From DAINBT01 sp036732785 (GTDB lineage: Bacteria; Planctomycetota; Phycisphaerae; Sedimentisphaerales; SM23-30), in assembly GCA_964537505.1 (NCBI GenBank), contig CAZICK010000061.1, forward strand, positions 1 to 23,330: a DNA stretch of 23,330 nt, given 5' to 3'. Both the position numbers and the translations under genes were made by a program. The notes beneath the pieces are model-generated. The model was not told the origin of the DNA. It saw nothing but the letters and a program-made list of their open reading frames with translations, and did not search any database. Positions 15,888-23,330 of the stretch are shown one piece after another. The number at the start of each line of letters is the position of its first letter. Position 1 is the stretch's first letter.

Positions 15888-16769
15888 TTAGCCAACGTTC
15901 ATCAGGACAATCGCCACGATAGCAACCGCCAGAGCCACCCACCCCGTTTGATTGAGCTTTTCACGCCATATCACCATAGCTGCCAGGCTGGAAAACACCA
16001 CAACCCCAACGTCATTGACCGGAAACACCATAAGGCCGCCAAGCTTATGCAGAGCCAGAATAAAAAATATACTCGACAAACCGTTCGGTACGCCAAGTAT
16101 CAGACCAAAGCAGACATCCCTGCCAAGTATTTGCTCTTTTTTGGCGATAACGATAACCCAACTCAATATCAAAGCCATGCCAAATAGTATCGTCAAAAAA
16201 CCGTGCATCTGATCGATAGGGCAGTGCTCATCTCTGACCTTCATACTGATTCCACCGAACCCCGCACACAAAAACAAACTTATCAGCAGCAGCCACCCGC
16301 CGCGCGGTGACGAAACAAAGATGTTATCCCGGCCACTGACACCGCTGGCTTCTTCTTGGCCGGCCGATCTGCCGAACAACAAAAAGCAAATCAACGCCAG
16401 CCCTAACCCCAAAATCTGCATACCGCTCGCTGTTTCACCGTAAAATACTATGGAAACTACAATAGGAAGGGCAACTGCCAAACGCGTCAGTGACACCGGA
16501 ATAGCGATACCGATCCGCCCGATGAAAATCATCATAAGCAGAAAACCAACTACAAAAAATATCCCGGTCACAATCCCCAGAAAAACTGATATGTTGCCCA
16601 GACTATCGGACCCGCCATGCCACCACAGATAACAAGTAATCCCCGTCGCAGTAATATAATTACTTGCCAGGGGAACCAGTCGGGACCTTTCCTGTGTCTC
16701 ATTATATTTCAGCAGCAGCGCAATAATAACAGAGCTGGATATGCTCAACAGTAGGTACAACAATCCCAT
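15888..16769 (-). CDS. EamA/DMT-superfamily transporter
   Basis: This encodes 293 residues, with AGGA just before the ATG. It is a very hydrophobic integral membrane protein with about ten helices arranged as two similar halves, which is the DMT (EamA) architecture. Examples are helix 1 LLYLLLSISSSVIIALLL, the conserved half-ending segment IPVSLTRLAVALPIVVSIVFYGE, and in the second half LGGLMVFPVNDVGVVVFSSLAAMVIWREKL, the typical EamA 'P...V...WxEKL' signature before the last helix. The two halves are separated by a polar linker around residues 133-155. Substrate cannot be told from sequence; DMT members export or import metabolites such as amino acids or nucleotides. It is transcribed divergently from the lipoprotein operon. 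Confidence 0.85.
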   Translation of the reverse strand: MGLLYLLLSISSSVIIALLLKYNETQERSRLVPLASNYITATGITCYLWWHGGSDSLGNISVFLGIVTGIFFVVGFLLMMIFIGRIGIAIPVSLTRLAVALPIVVSIVFYGETASGMQILGLGLALICFLLFGRSAGQEEASGVSGRDNIFVSSPRGGWLLLISLFLCAGFGGISMKVRDEHCPIDQMHGFLTILFGMALILSWVIVIAKKEQILGRDVCFGLILGVPNGLSSIFFILALHKLGGLMVFPVNDVGVVVFSSLAAMVIWREKLNQTGWVALAVAIVAIVLMNVG

Positions 16770-16783
16770 TTGTCCTAAAATCC

Positions 16784-16837
16784 TTTACAATTGGCCTTGC
16801 CGCGAAGTATTATAGCTATTGGATGTATATGTGTAAA
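16784..16837. promoter_or_regulatory. symmetric bidirectional promoter with shared -10
   Basis: On the plus strand TTTACA (16784-16789), 18 bp, TATTAT (16808-16813) points at the lipoprotein operon. On the minus strand TTTACA (16837-16832), 17 bp, TATAAT (16814-16809) points at the DMT transporter. The two -10 elements are the two strands of the same TATTATA heptamer, and the -35 hexamers are identical. The minus-strand start would give a leader of about 33 nt. The plus-strand start would fall within about 3 nt of the ATG at 16823. Confidence 0.65.
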
Positions 16838-18259
16838 TTGGCAAAGACAAACCATTTACGATTGATTCTGGCGATGGCGCTGTTGCCGGCGACTGTCGGC
16901 TGTCGGTCCCTGGCCCCCGGACAATGGTCAACTGATGCGATTATCAGATCGGTCGGGCAGCCGGACCTGGCCGACCGCAAGCGATTAGCGGTTATCGATG
17001 AGCTGACCCAACGAAAGCTGGATCATAACCAACACGAAAGATTAGGCCGGGTGTTCGCCGGCGTGGCTGCCTCTCCTTTGCATTCGTCAACTATTCGTCA
17101 GCGGGTGTTGGAGCTGATCGTTGCTGATTATCGCGACGACGCCCCCAAATGGCTGGGCACAGCCCTGACAAACTCCAAAGAGCCATGCCTCCGCCGTCAG
17201 ATTATCGATCATATAATTGATTTGAACGACAAAGAAACACTTCCCTACCTGCTTATGGCCTTGGCCGAAGACGAGCCTTCGACTCGCCCGATCGACAGTG
17301 AACTCGCACTCGCCATCGAGCACATTGCCGGCCAAAATAAAACCATGGAAGAAATCTTAACAGGCCAACTCAAACACGCCAAATCGCTGCGACTTAGAAT
17401 CGCCGCCCTGACAGGTCTGCGCAAACTTACCGACCGCGACCGTATTATCGAGACTATAATGGCCTTGCCACCCAACGATGATATGACAGGGCAATTACAA
17501 TTCTGGGCCGGAAGTTTCGGTTATGTTCCAGCCAATTTTATACGTTTTCTCGCCTGCCAAATACAGCAAACCATACTGACACCGGCACAGTTGGAAATGA
17601 TGCGTCACCTCGCTACATCGTTGAAAAAATGCGAAGATTACACCTTCGACATCCACGACAGCTATTTACTGCTCAGCATAATAGACGATCCACATCTGCA
17701 ATTGTCACGTTCACAGTTAGTTAGCGATATCGCCCTTCGCCTGGCCAAACTCGACCACACCAAACGTCCTCGAAGCTATCCGAACGCACCGGACGATTAC
17801 GCCGAAGGTTTTATTGACCAATGTAATCGTTTGAGCTATACTGACTTACTGCGAATTAAGCTTTTGCTCGAGACCTTAGCCCAGGCCCAAACCACTCGGC
17901 AATTAAGAAGCTTTTTAGAACAGGACATTACCGATAATACCAGTGAGGTGGGAGGGCTGAGTATGTTGGATGACGGCACAGCCGTATTCAAAACGTACCA
18001 GCCCGGCGAGCGTTCCGGTGACAACCAGTACATCGAATCGCCGCGGATGATCCACGACGCCGCGTTGTCCCTGACCCGCTGGCACTGTCACGTCGATAAG
18101 TGGCGAGGACCGGAACTGGCCGGGCCTGGCATCGACGACCTGTGTTACGGACGTCTGCACGGCTGCCCCGTAGTGGTGGTGACGTTGGTCACCGACAAAA
18201 TATTTAACGTTGATTACTTTACCCCTGAAGGAATAGTAATCGACCTGGGAAATTATTGA
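16823..18259 (+). CDS. predicted lipoprotein with HEAT-like helical repeats
   Basis: This encodes 478 residues; the ATG at 16829 is an alternative start, and neither has a Shine-Dalgarno. The N-terminus is a lipoprotein signal peptide (hydrophobic LILAMALLPATVGC) with lipobox TVGC and acylation at C27. The following 250 residues are paired amphipathic helices like HEAT or armadillo repeats (for example RRQIIDHIIDLNDKETLPYLLMALAED and LRLRIAALTGLRKLTDR). The C-terminal part (about 385-478) looks like a compact beta-rich domain: GGLSMLDDGTAVFKTYQPG, ending VVVVTLVTDKIFNVDYFTPEG. I do not recognise a family. The next gene, also a lipoprotein, starts 3 bp after the stop, so the two are co-translated and probably act together at a membrane surface. 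Confidence 0.85.
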   Translation: MYMCKLAKTNHLRLILAMALLPATVGCRSLAPGQWSTDAIIRSVGQPDLADRKRLAVIDELTQRKLDHNQHERLGRVFAGVAASPLHSSTIRQRVLELIVADYRDDAPKWLGTALTNSKEPCLRRQIIDHIIDLNDKETLPYLLMALAEDEPSTRPIDSELALAIEHIAGQNKTMEEILTGQLKHAKSLRLRIAALTGLRKLTDRDRIIETIMALPPNDDMTGQLQFWAGSFGYVPANFIRFLACQIQQTILTPAQLEMMRHLATSLKKCEDYTFDIHDSYLLLSIIDDPHLQLSRSQLVSDIALRLAKLDHTKRPRSYPNAPDDYAEGFIDQCNRLSYTDLLRIKLLLETLAQAQTTRQLRSFLEQDITDNTSEVGGLSMLDDGTAVFKTYQPGERSGDNQYIESPRMIHDAALSLTRWHCHVDKWRGPELAGPGIDDLCYGRLHGCPVVVVTLVTDKIFNVDYFTPEGIVIDLGNY

Positions 18260-18262
18260 TGA

Positions 18263-21079
18263 GTGTGGATCTTGAAAAACCATAACGTTAGAAACCAAAA
18301 GATCAGTCTTCTCATAATCCTGCTGCTCACCGCATCTGGCTGCAAAACCATAAATTTATCAGCCATGCCTCGTCAGTCTGCCGGCCGCTATGCTCGCATA
18401 TCGCCGCTGGCCCTTGACAAAAACCTTACTCCAGAGCAACTGGATAAAATGTTCGTGCCTCTGGAAAATGTACCTTTTGAGGAGATTGTCCTTCCGGAAG
18501 AACCGCTCCGCCTGCCTGCCCACCCTGCCCCGCCGGACATAGCCGACCCCAACGACACCCACATTGCTACTGGCCGCAAGGCCGCTTTGCGGGCACGATA
18601 CCTCTTAAACAAAGCCCAGGGCACTTTTCGTCAGAACCTCCGCGAGCAGGCCGTCGATGAGCTGCACATCGGCTTAGCCGGCGACCCAAACAGTTCAGTT
18701 TTGTATGAACTGTTGAGCGAAGCTTGTTTCGCACTAGGCTCGGACACCACCGCCATCGCCGCCTCCGCCAAAGCCATTGAGCTAAACAGTAACAGCCTGA
18801 CAGGCTATTATATGCTGGCGAACATAAAATTAGATCAGCGCCAATATCCGCAGGCGGCTTCCCTGCTCAAAAGAGCTTTAGCCTGCCCACAGGCCACCGA
18901 AAGCAACCCGACCACTGCCGTATTGCATCTGCAATTGGCCGCCGCATTGACGGAAATGGGTTATCTTACCGCGGCAACACAGGCATATCATGAAACTTGG
19001 CGGTTACTGTTGCAGCAGAGAATTTACGCGCAGGCGAACATAATCGTAGCACAATTGGTTGGCCGAATGCACATCCCTTTGTTAGCCCTGGCAGATTTGC
19101 AATTGACAATGGGACATATAGATTCAGCGGTCGAACTTTTGCGCCAGGCACAGTCGGCCTTGCCGAACGATCAAGACCTTATCGAAGTATTTGTTATCTC
19201 GACGGCAAAGAAGAAGGCGCCGCTGCAACTGCGATATCATCAGGTATCGGCGTTATGTCGCTATTTATTGGCAACCGATCCGCAACCGGAAACGGTATTG
19301 ACAACTTTTTACGAAGCCTGCACTCACATGGCCGAATACAATTCGTATTTACAGCAGCTCGACGATTGGCATAAAGGACATGACGGAAAACAGATTACCG
19401 ATCGGTTATATGCTTACGGACTGGCACTGGCCGGCGAAAACAGCCGTGCCGAACAAGTACTCAGAAATATTCTGCCACATGACCCAGACATCGAACTGGT
19501 CCGCCGTGACCTTATCAGCCTGTACACCAAAACGCGGCAATGGCTCCAGTTATGGCGTATGCAGCCGCGCGATCCACAGTCATTGCTGAGGTGTTTGGAA
19601 AACATGCGCCTCAACGGAAAAGCCCGGGAAGCCTTATCCCTTTTAATCGATGGCGCCTCCCAGGACCAATGGCAGATGGACCCCGCACCGGTGCGGATAC
19701 TTCAGAACGAAGCTTTGTTGTTATTCATAATAACTCGCCAATACACTCAGGCGGTCGATTTATTTGACAAATGGTTCAAAATTGTCTCCGAAAATAATCG
19801 CGACGATGATGCCGCCCCGGTTTTAGAGGTAGTTCAAACCGCTACCGAAAATCTCGTCTGGGCCCTCACACAGGCCGGCTTTTATGATAGGGCGGTGCAA
19901 CATATCAAAAACTCTTACCAGCGATATCCGACAATGCAACTGCCCACAGCGATATGGTTGGTACAGACGCTCAATGTGCGATGCCATTTCGCACAGTCTC
20001 AGACGTTGTTGGAGGAACTTATACAATTGCGTCCCGACGAGTTGTTGTTACGAACGTTATTGTACCTGACTATCTTTGAACAGGGCCGTAAGGATGAAGC
20101 GATCACAAGAGCGAGCAGTTGGCTGGCCGAAAAACCGGACGACCCCAAAAGAGTGGAAGTATTGACATTATTGTTGAAACGCAGCGGAAATTATGAAAGT
20201 GCCGCCGCGGAGCTGCGCAAACACCTTTCGACCGTCGGCCAAAACGATGCTATCCAATTGCAGTTGGTCGATATCCTCATTGATGCCGACGCTTATAGTC
20301 AGGCCCAGGATATTCTCTCGCAACATGACAAATCCGCCTTATGGCTCAACGCCTGGATAAAATTTGACATAGCGGCCTGCAAACCTCAGCGGGCCTTGGC
20401 CCGGGTGGATGAGTTTGTCGGCCCGGATGGAAATACCGTCGCTATTCGAATGTTAAAAGCGAACATCTTGGATGCCTGTGGCCAAAGAACGCAGGCCCTG
20501 GAACTACAGAAAAACATAGTCGAGCAGAACCCGGATAATTCTCAATCAAGGTTGCAATACAGTATATTTTTGGATAGAATGGGACAGAAGCCTCAGGCTG
20601 CCGACCAACTGGAGCTATTGCTGGTCAAAACGCCTGACAACGCCGGAATCAAAAATAACCTCGGCTTTCTGTTGGTACAGTCGCATCGCCAGGTTGACCG
20701 GGCAGGGCAGCTCCTGTGGGAGGCCCTGCTTGACGACCCGGAATCGATACCGACTCTTGATAGTTTGGGCTGGTTTTATTATAAAAAAGGCGAGTTTGAC
20801 ACCGCTTGGGAGTATATTTGTCAGGCGGCGGCCCTGACCATGACGCCGGACCCCGAAATCATGGATCATTTGGGCGATACCGCATATCGGTTGGGCCGTC
20901 ACCAGTCGGCTCAATGGTATTGGCTCCAGGCGATGGACCAGTTGCACCGCCGCGTAAAAACCGAACGTTATCTCGAAGAGAGCGCCTCTGCGATAAAAAC
21001 TAAGTTACAGCAATTAAACCAGGGAAAAAAAGTTACGGTTGCTTCGCTTTTTGACGAAACGCCGGATGGCAAAGAATAG
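18263..21079 (+). CDS. large TPR-repeat lipoprotein
   Basis: This encodes 938 residues from the GTG at 18263; a TTG at 18272 is an alternative. Residues 14-27 form a lipoprotein signal (ISLLIILLLTASGC, acylated at C27). The rest is almost wholly tetratricopeptide-like helix pairs. Clear units are SSVLYELLSEACFALGSD (about 148), SLTGYYMLANIKLDQRQYPQAASLLKRAL (about 178), and a C-terminal set including NNLGFLLVQSHRQVDRAGQLLWEAL, TLDSLGWFYYKKGEFDTAWEYI and IMDHLGDTAYRLGRHQSAQWYWLQAM. Such proteins act as scaffolds, often for envelope or secretion complexes. It lies 3 bp after the HEAT-like lipoprotein gene and 23 bp before the yebC-family gene. Confidence 0.88.
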   Translation: MWILKNHNVRNQKISLLIILLLTASGCKTINLSAMPRQSAGRYARISPLALDKNLTPEQLDKMFVPLENVPFEEIVLPEEPLRLPAHPAPPDIADPNDTHIATGRKAALRARYLLNKAQGTFRQNLREQAVDELHIGLAGDPNSSVLYELLSEACFALGSDTTAIAASAKAIELNSNSLTGYYMLANIKLDQRQYPQAASLLKRALACPQATESNPTTAVLHLQLAAALTEMGYLTAATQAYHETWRLLLQQRIYAQANIIVAQLVGRMHIPLLALADLQLTMGHIDSAVELLRQAQSALPNDQDLIEVFVISTAKKKAPLQLRYHQVSALCRYLLATDPQPETVLTTFYEACTHMAEYNSYLQQLDDWHKGHDGKQITDRLYAYGLALAGENSRAEQVLRNILPHDPDIELVRRDLISLYTKTRQWLQLWRMQPRDPQSLLRCLENMRLNGKAREALSLLIDGASQDQWQMDPAPVRILQNEALLLFIITRQYTQAVDLFDKWFKIVSENNRDDDAAPVLEVVQTATENLVWALTQAGFYDRAVQHIKNSYQRYPTMQLPTAIWLVQTLNVRCHFAQSQTLLEELIQLRPDELLLRTLLYLTIFEQGRKDEAITRASSWLAEKPDDPKRVEVLTLLLKRSGNYESAAAELRKHLSTVGQNDAIQLQLVDILIDADAYSQAQDILSQHDKSALWLNAWIKFDIAACKPQRALARVDEFVGPDGNTVAIRMLKANILDACGQRTQALELQKNIVEQNPDNSQSRLQYSIFLDRMGQKPQAADQLELLLVKTPDNAGIKNNLGFLLVQSHRQVDRAGQLLWEALLDDPESIPTLDSLGWFYYKKGEFDTAWEYICQAAALTMTPDPEIMDHLGDTAYRLGRHQSAQWYWLQAMDQLHRRVKTERYLEESASAIKTKLQQLNQGKKVTVASLFDETPDGKE

Positions 21080-21102
21080 ATTTTATTGGGAGTTCAAGTT
21101 TT

Positions 21103-21861
21103 ATGTCTGGACATTCACATTGGGCGGGTATTAAACACAAAAAAGCTGCTGTCGATGCCAAACGAGGCAAACTATGGAGCAAGCTTGCACGCGGTATCAT
21201 CGTAGCCACCAAAACAGGCGGGGGCGATCCCGACCACAATATAGCTCTACGTTATGCTATCGACAAGGCCAAGGACGCCAATATGCCAAAGGACACCATC
21301 GATAAGGCCATCAAAAAGGGCACCGGAGACCTCGAAGGCGTCTCTTATGAAGAAGTCCTTTACGAAGGTTACGGAAACAATGGCGTAGCCATTATGTGTG
21401 AGGCGCTTACCGACAACCGAAACCGAACAGCCAGTGAGCTGAGAAAAATCTTCGACAGCAGGGGCGGCTCGCTCGGATCCGGCGGTTGTGTCGCATGGAT
21501 TTTTACCAAAAAAGGCCTGCTTGTCGTTGATGCCGCCAAGACTGACGAGGAAAGTTTAATGGAAATCGCCCTAGAGGCGGGCGCCGATGATTTTGAACGT
21601 ATTGACGACACCTACGAAATAACCTGTTCGGTCGAAAATTTCGAGACAATCAAAAAAACGCTCCGCGAAAAGGAAATCCCCATCCGGCTCGCCGAATTCT
21701 CTCAGATACCCTCCAATACCGTCGCCATTGACGACGAACAGGGAGCACGCAAAATCCTTGCCATGATGGAAACCCTGGAAGACCAGGATGACGTACAAAA
21801 CGTCTTTGCCAATTTCGATATCCCAGAAGAAATTATGAAAAAACTCGAAACCGACACTTAA
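21103..21861 (+). CDS. yebC: YebC/PmpR (TACO1) family protein
   Basis: This encodes 252 residues, the usual family length. GGGAG lies about 10 nt before the ATG. The hallmark N-terminus SGHSHWAGIKHKKAAVDAKRGKLWSKL is followed by DPDHNIALRYAIDKAKDANMPKDTIDKAIKKG, then YEEVLYEGYGNNGVAIMCEALTDNRNRT and SLGSGGCVAWIFTKKG, all close to consensus. The family has been described as DNA-binding transcription regulators. Members, including the mitochondrial TACO1, have also been linked to translation of difficult sequences. Which role applies here is not visible. It is probably read with the upstream lipoprotein genes, though an internal promoter cannot be excluded. Confidence 0.96.
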   Translation: MSGHSHWAGIKHKKAAVDAKRGKLWSKLARGIIVATKTGGGDPDHNIALRYAIDKAKDANMPKDTIDKAIKKGTGDLEGVSYEEVLYEGYGNNGVAIMCEALTDNRNRTASELRKIFDSRGGSLGSGGCVAWIFTKKGLLVVDAAKTDEESLMEIALEAGADDFERIDDTYEITCSVENFETIKKTLREKEIPIRLAEFSQIPSNTVAIDDEQGARKILAMMETLEDQDDVQNVFANFDIPEEIMKKLETDT

Positions 21862-21969
21862 CCCTCGCCGACAAACCCACCCCGGCCGGCGGCACCCTTA
21901 AGCATGGTTACCCGCCGATTTTTACTCGCTCCCCAGCCTTCTTCTTATTCTTGTTCCCCCGCCGGGTGC

Positions 21970-21993
21970 CATGCCCACGCTTGCGTGGGCATG
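21970..21993. terminator. perfect 11-bp palindromic hairpin between convergent genes
   Basis: CATGCCCACGC and GCGTGGGCATG are perfectly complementary with a 2-nt TT between them, in practice a 10-bp stem with a CTTG loop. TTTAT follows on the plus strand. It lies between yebC (ends 21861) and the secretin gene (ends 22044), so a terminator for the plus-strand operon is likely. The sequence could also be a dispersed REP-like palindrome. Confidence 0.55.
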
Positions 21994-22043
21994 TTTATAC
22001 CAACGTAGCGAAAAACCCTTTATGCCTCACTCATCCATTTCTT

Positions 22044-23330
22044 TCATTCTTGTTTCGTCAGGATACTGCCGAACTCATCTTCCTCTCTTTCTGACTGCAG
22101 AATAATCTGCGGCTTCAACAGAATAAGCAGCACATTTTCATCCTTGGTAACCGCACGATTGTTAAAGAGCCTGTTGATCAAAGGAAGCTTGCTAAGGGTC
22201 GGTACGCCGCTTTCTCTTTCTCTTTCGCCGACAATCTTCTGACCGCCCAGCAGCAACGTTCCGCCGTCTGGTACCATCACATGAGTGGTAATACTGTTTA
22301 TACTCTTGACCGGCTGTTGAATTACCACAGACTGCACATCCCCGGGCTCGATGGGATCGCTCGTATCAAGATCGACTCCAGACGCCCCCGTTCCCGTATT
22401 GAATTTCTCGATACTTTCCGTAATCTGCTGCTGGAAGTTCGCATTCAACAAAACATATCGCTTATCAGCCGTTATCACCGGTGTAACCATGATCTGAATG
22501 CCGGAAACGTCTATCGCCGGTTGGATGTCATACAAACCGACACCGTAACCCACATTCGACGTGGCGGAAGCCACATAGGCGGTCTCCTTCGAAAAATTGA
22601 TCATAGACGTTTCACCGTTCATAACTGTTACATGCGGAGCCACCAGGTTGCGACTTCGCTGATGAGCCTGAGTCGCCCGCATCAAAAAATCAACCTGTAT
22701 GTTGTCCAGAAACTGCCCCGAAATCGAAAATGCGTCCGGAACCGCACCGCCACCCAGCGAACCGCTTATGCCTGTCGCCGGTGGCGGACTTGTAAACTCA
22801 TGGCTTGACATATCAATGGGAATCTCCGAAAAATGACTAAACCCGGCGTTACCGGCGCCAAGAAGAATGTCAATATCCAGCCCGATATCTTCCAGAAAAT
22901 TGTTGCTGATCGACAAAAATCGAATCTCAATAGACACTTGTGTGCCATGCGTCCCGCGGAGCAGCTTAAGAAGTTCCTCTATCTGTTGGTGTACTTTTGG
23001 CGTCTGAAATACTACCATCTGCGTGCTGCGAAAAAAATGCATCTCGCCTCTGCCCTCGGCATCCGTAATTTCCGTGCCTGCCATACCCTGCGCCCCTCCC
23101 ACTCCTCCTATTCCCCCTGCTCCTCCTACTCCTCCTATTCCTCCTGCTCCTCCTCCTGAAACATATAGCCAACTATCCGGCTCAATTGTCCGCTGAATAA
23201 GATTCTGCAGTTGCGCCTGTTGATAAAAGTTCATACCGCCACCCATGCCGCCCATCATACCCATACCGCCCATGCCACCCATGCCACCCATCATGCCACC
23301 CATGCCGCCGCCCATACCACCCATCATGCC
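22044..23330 (-). CDS. secretin (GspD/PilQ-type), 5'-partial
   Basis: The reading frame is open through the right edge, so the start and N-terminal domains are missing; 428 codons are visible. It encodes the pore-forming outer-membrane ring of a type II secretion or type IV pilus system. After two low-complexity blocks (Met/Gly-rich, then Gly/Ile/Val-rich with GAGGIGG-like units) comes the end of an N-type ring domain (FFRSTQMVVFQTPKVHQQIEELLKLL). The secretin core follows, from VSIEIRFLSISNNFLEDIGLD. The family signature is clear near the C-terminus: VPDGGTLLLGGQ, VPTLSKLPLINRLFNNR and NVLLILLKPQIIL. Partner genes would lie beyond the window. The protein ends EFGSILTKQE, without an obvious pilotin-binding domain. 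Confidence 0.92.
   Translation of the reverse strand, partial: GMMGGMGGGMGGMMGGMGGMGGMGMMGGMGGGMNFYQQAQLQNLIQRTIEPDSWLYVSGGGAGGIGGVGGAGGIGGVGGAQGMAGTEITDAEGRGEMHFFRSTQMVVFQTPKVHQQIEELLKLLRGTHGTQVSIEIRFLSISNNFLEDIGLDIDILLGAGNAGFSHFSEIPIDMSSHEFTSPPPATGISGSLGGGAVPDAFSISGQFLDNIQVDFLMRATQAHQRSRNLVAPHVTVMNGETSMINFSKETAYVASATSNVGYGVGLYDIQPAIDVSGIQIMVTPVITADKRYVLLNANFQQQITESIEKFNTGTGASGVDLDTSDPIEPGDVQSVVIQQPVKSINSITTHVMVPDGGTLLLGGQKIVGERERESGVPTLSKLPLINRLFNNRAVTKDENVLLILLKPQIILQSEREEDEFGSILTKQE
23235..23330 (-). repeat. simple ATG/GGC-type repeat encoding Met/Gly tract in the secretin
   Basis: The edge of the window is made of repeated CATGCC/ACCCAT units on the plus strand, encoding MGG, GMMGG and GMGG motifs. 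A second repetitive block at about 23093-23160 (CTCCTATTC-like units) encodes the Gly/Ile/Val tract. Both could vary in length by replication slippage in multiples of three. Confidence 0.7.

Overview
The window looks like chromosomal DNA of a Planctomycetota bacterium, most likely a Phycisphaerae-type lineage. This is an inference from gene content: a DUF6807 ('PmoA-like') secreted protein, a Gly/Met-rich secretin, many PQQ-like and TPR envelope proteins, and a dnaG-rpoD pair without rpsU. No rRNA or tRNA is present, so placement is not proven. Seventeen protein genes are supported, one of them 5'-partial at the right edge, plus one degraded gene.

Left part (1-2600). Two unrelated orphan genes on the minus strand: a conserved protein of unknown function, and an AT-rich gene with a nuclease-like motif pattern. 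They are followed by about 590 bp without a gene, which contains a degenerate tandem array with a strict 21-bp period, and by a doubtful small ORF. This stretch looks like an accessory island.

Housekeeping part (2600-8070). A secreted DUF6807 protein with an odd repeated leader is followed by rpoD (primary sigma factor) and dnaG (primase). The latter two are in the usual dnaG-rpoD order, reading leftwards from a consensus sigma-70 promoter at 7796-7824. Divergent from dnaG lies the frameshifted N-terminal remnant of a CPA1-type Na+/H+ antiporter. Its homology stops where the DUF362 gene ends.

Redox part (8379-15748). Five tightly packed minus-strand genes (two 4-bp ATGA overlaps, two gaps of 2-3 bp) encode, in transcription order: a small Tat-type Cys protein, a Tat-type polyferredoxin, a NapH/NosR-like membrane iron-sulfur protein, a membrane-anchored PQQ-like beta-propeller, and a NuoE-NuoF fusion with extra iron-sulfur domains. 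A DUF362 gene follows 134 bp downstream. The inferred role is electron transfer between cytoplasmic NAD(H) and an exported acceptor or donor across the membrane. No hydrogenase, NuoG or known terminal reductase is in the window. This is the best candidate for an undescribed system.

Right part (15888-23330). A DMT-family transporter and a two-lipoprotein operon (HEAT-like, then TPR) diverge from what looks like a symmetric bidirectional promoter. The lipoprotein genes run into a yebC-family gene. Converging on it, past a palindromic hairpin, is the 3' part of a secretin gene that runs off the window.
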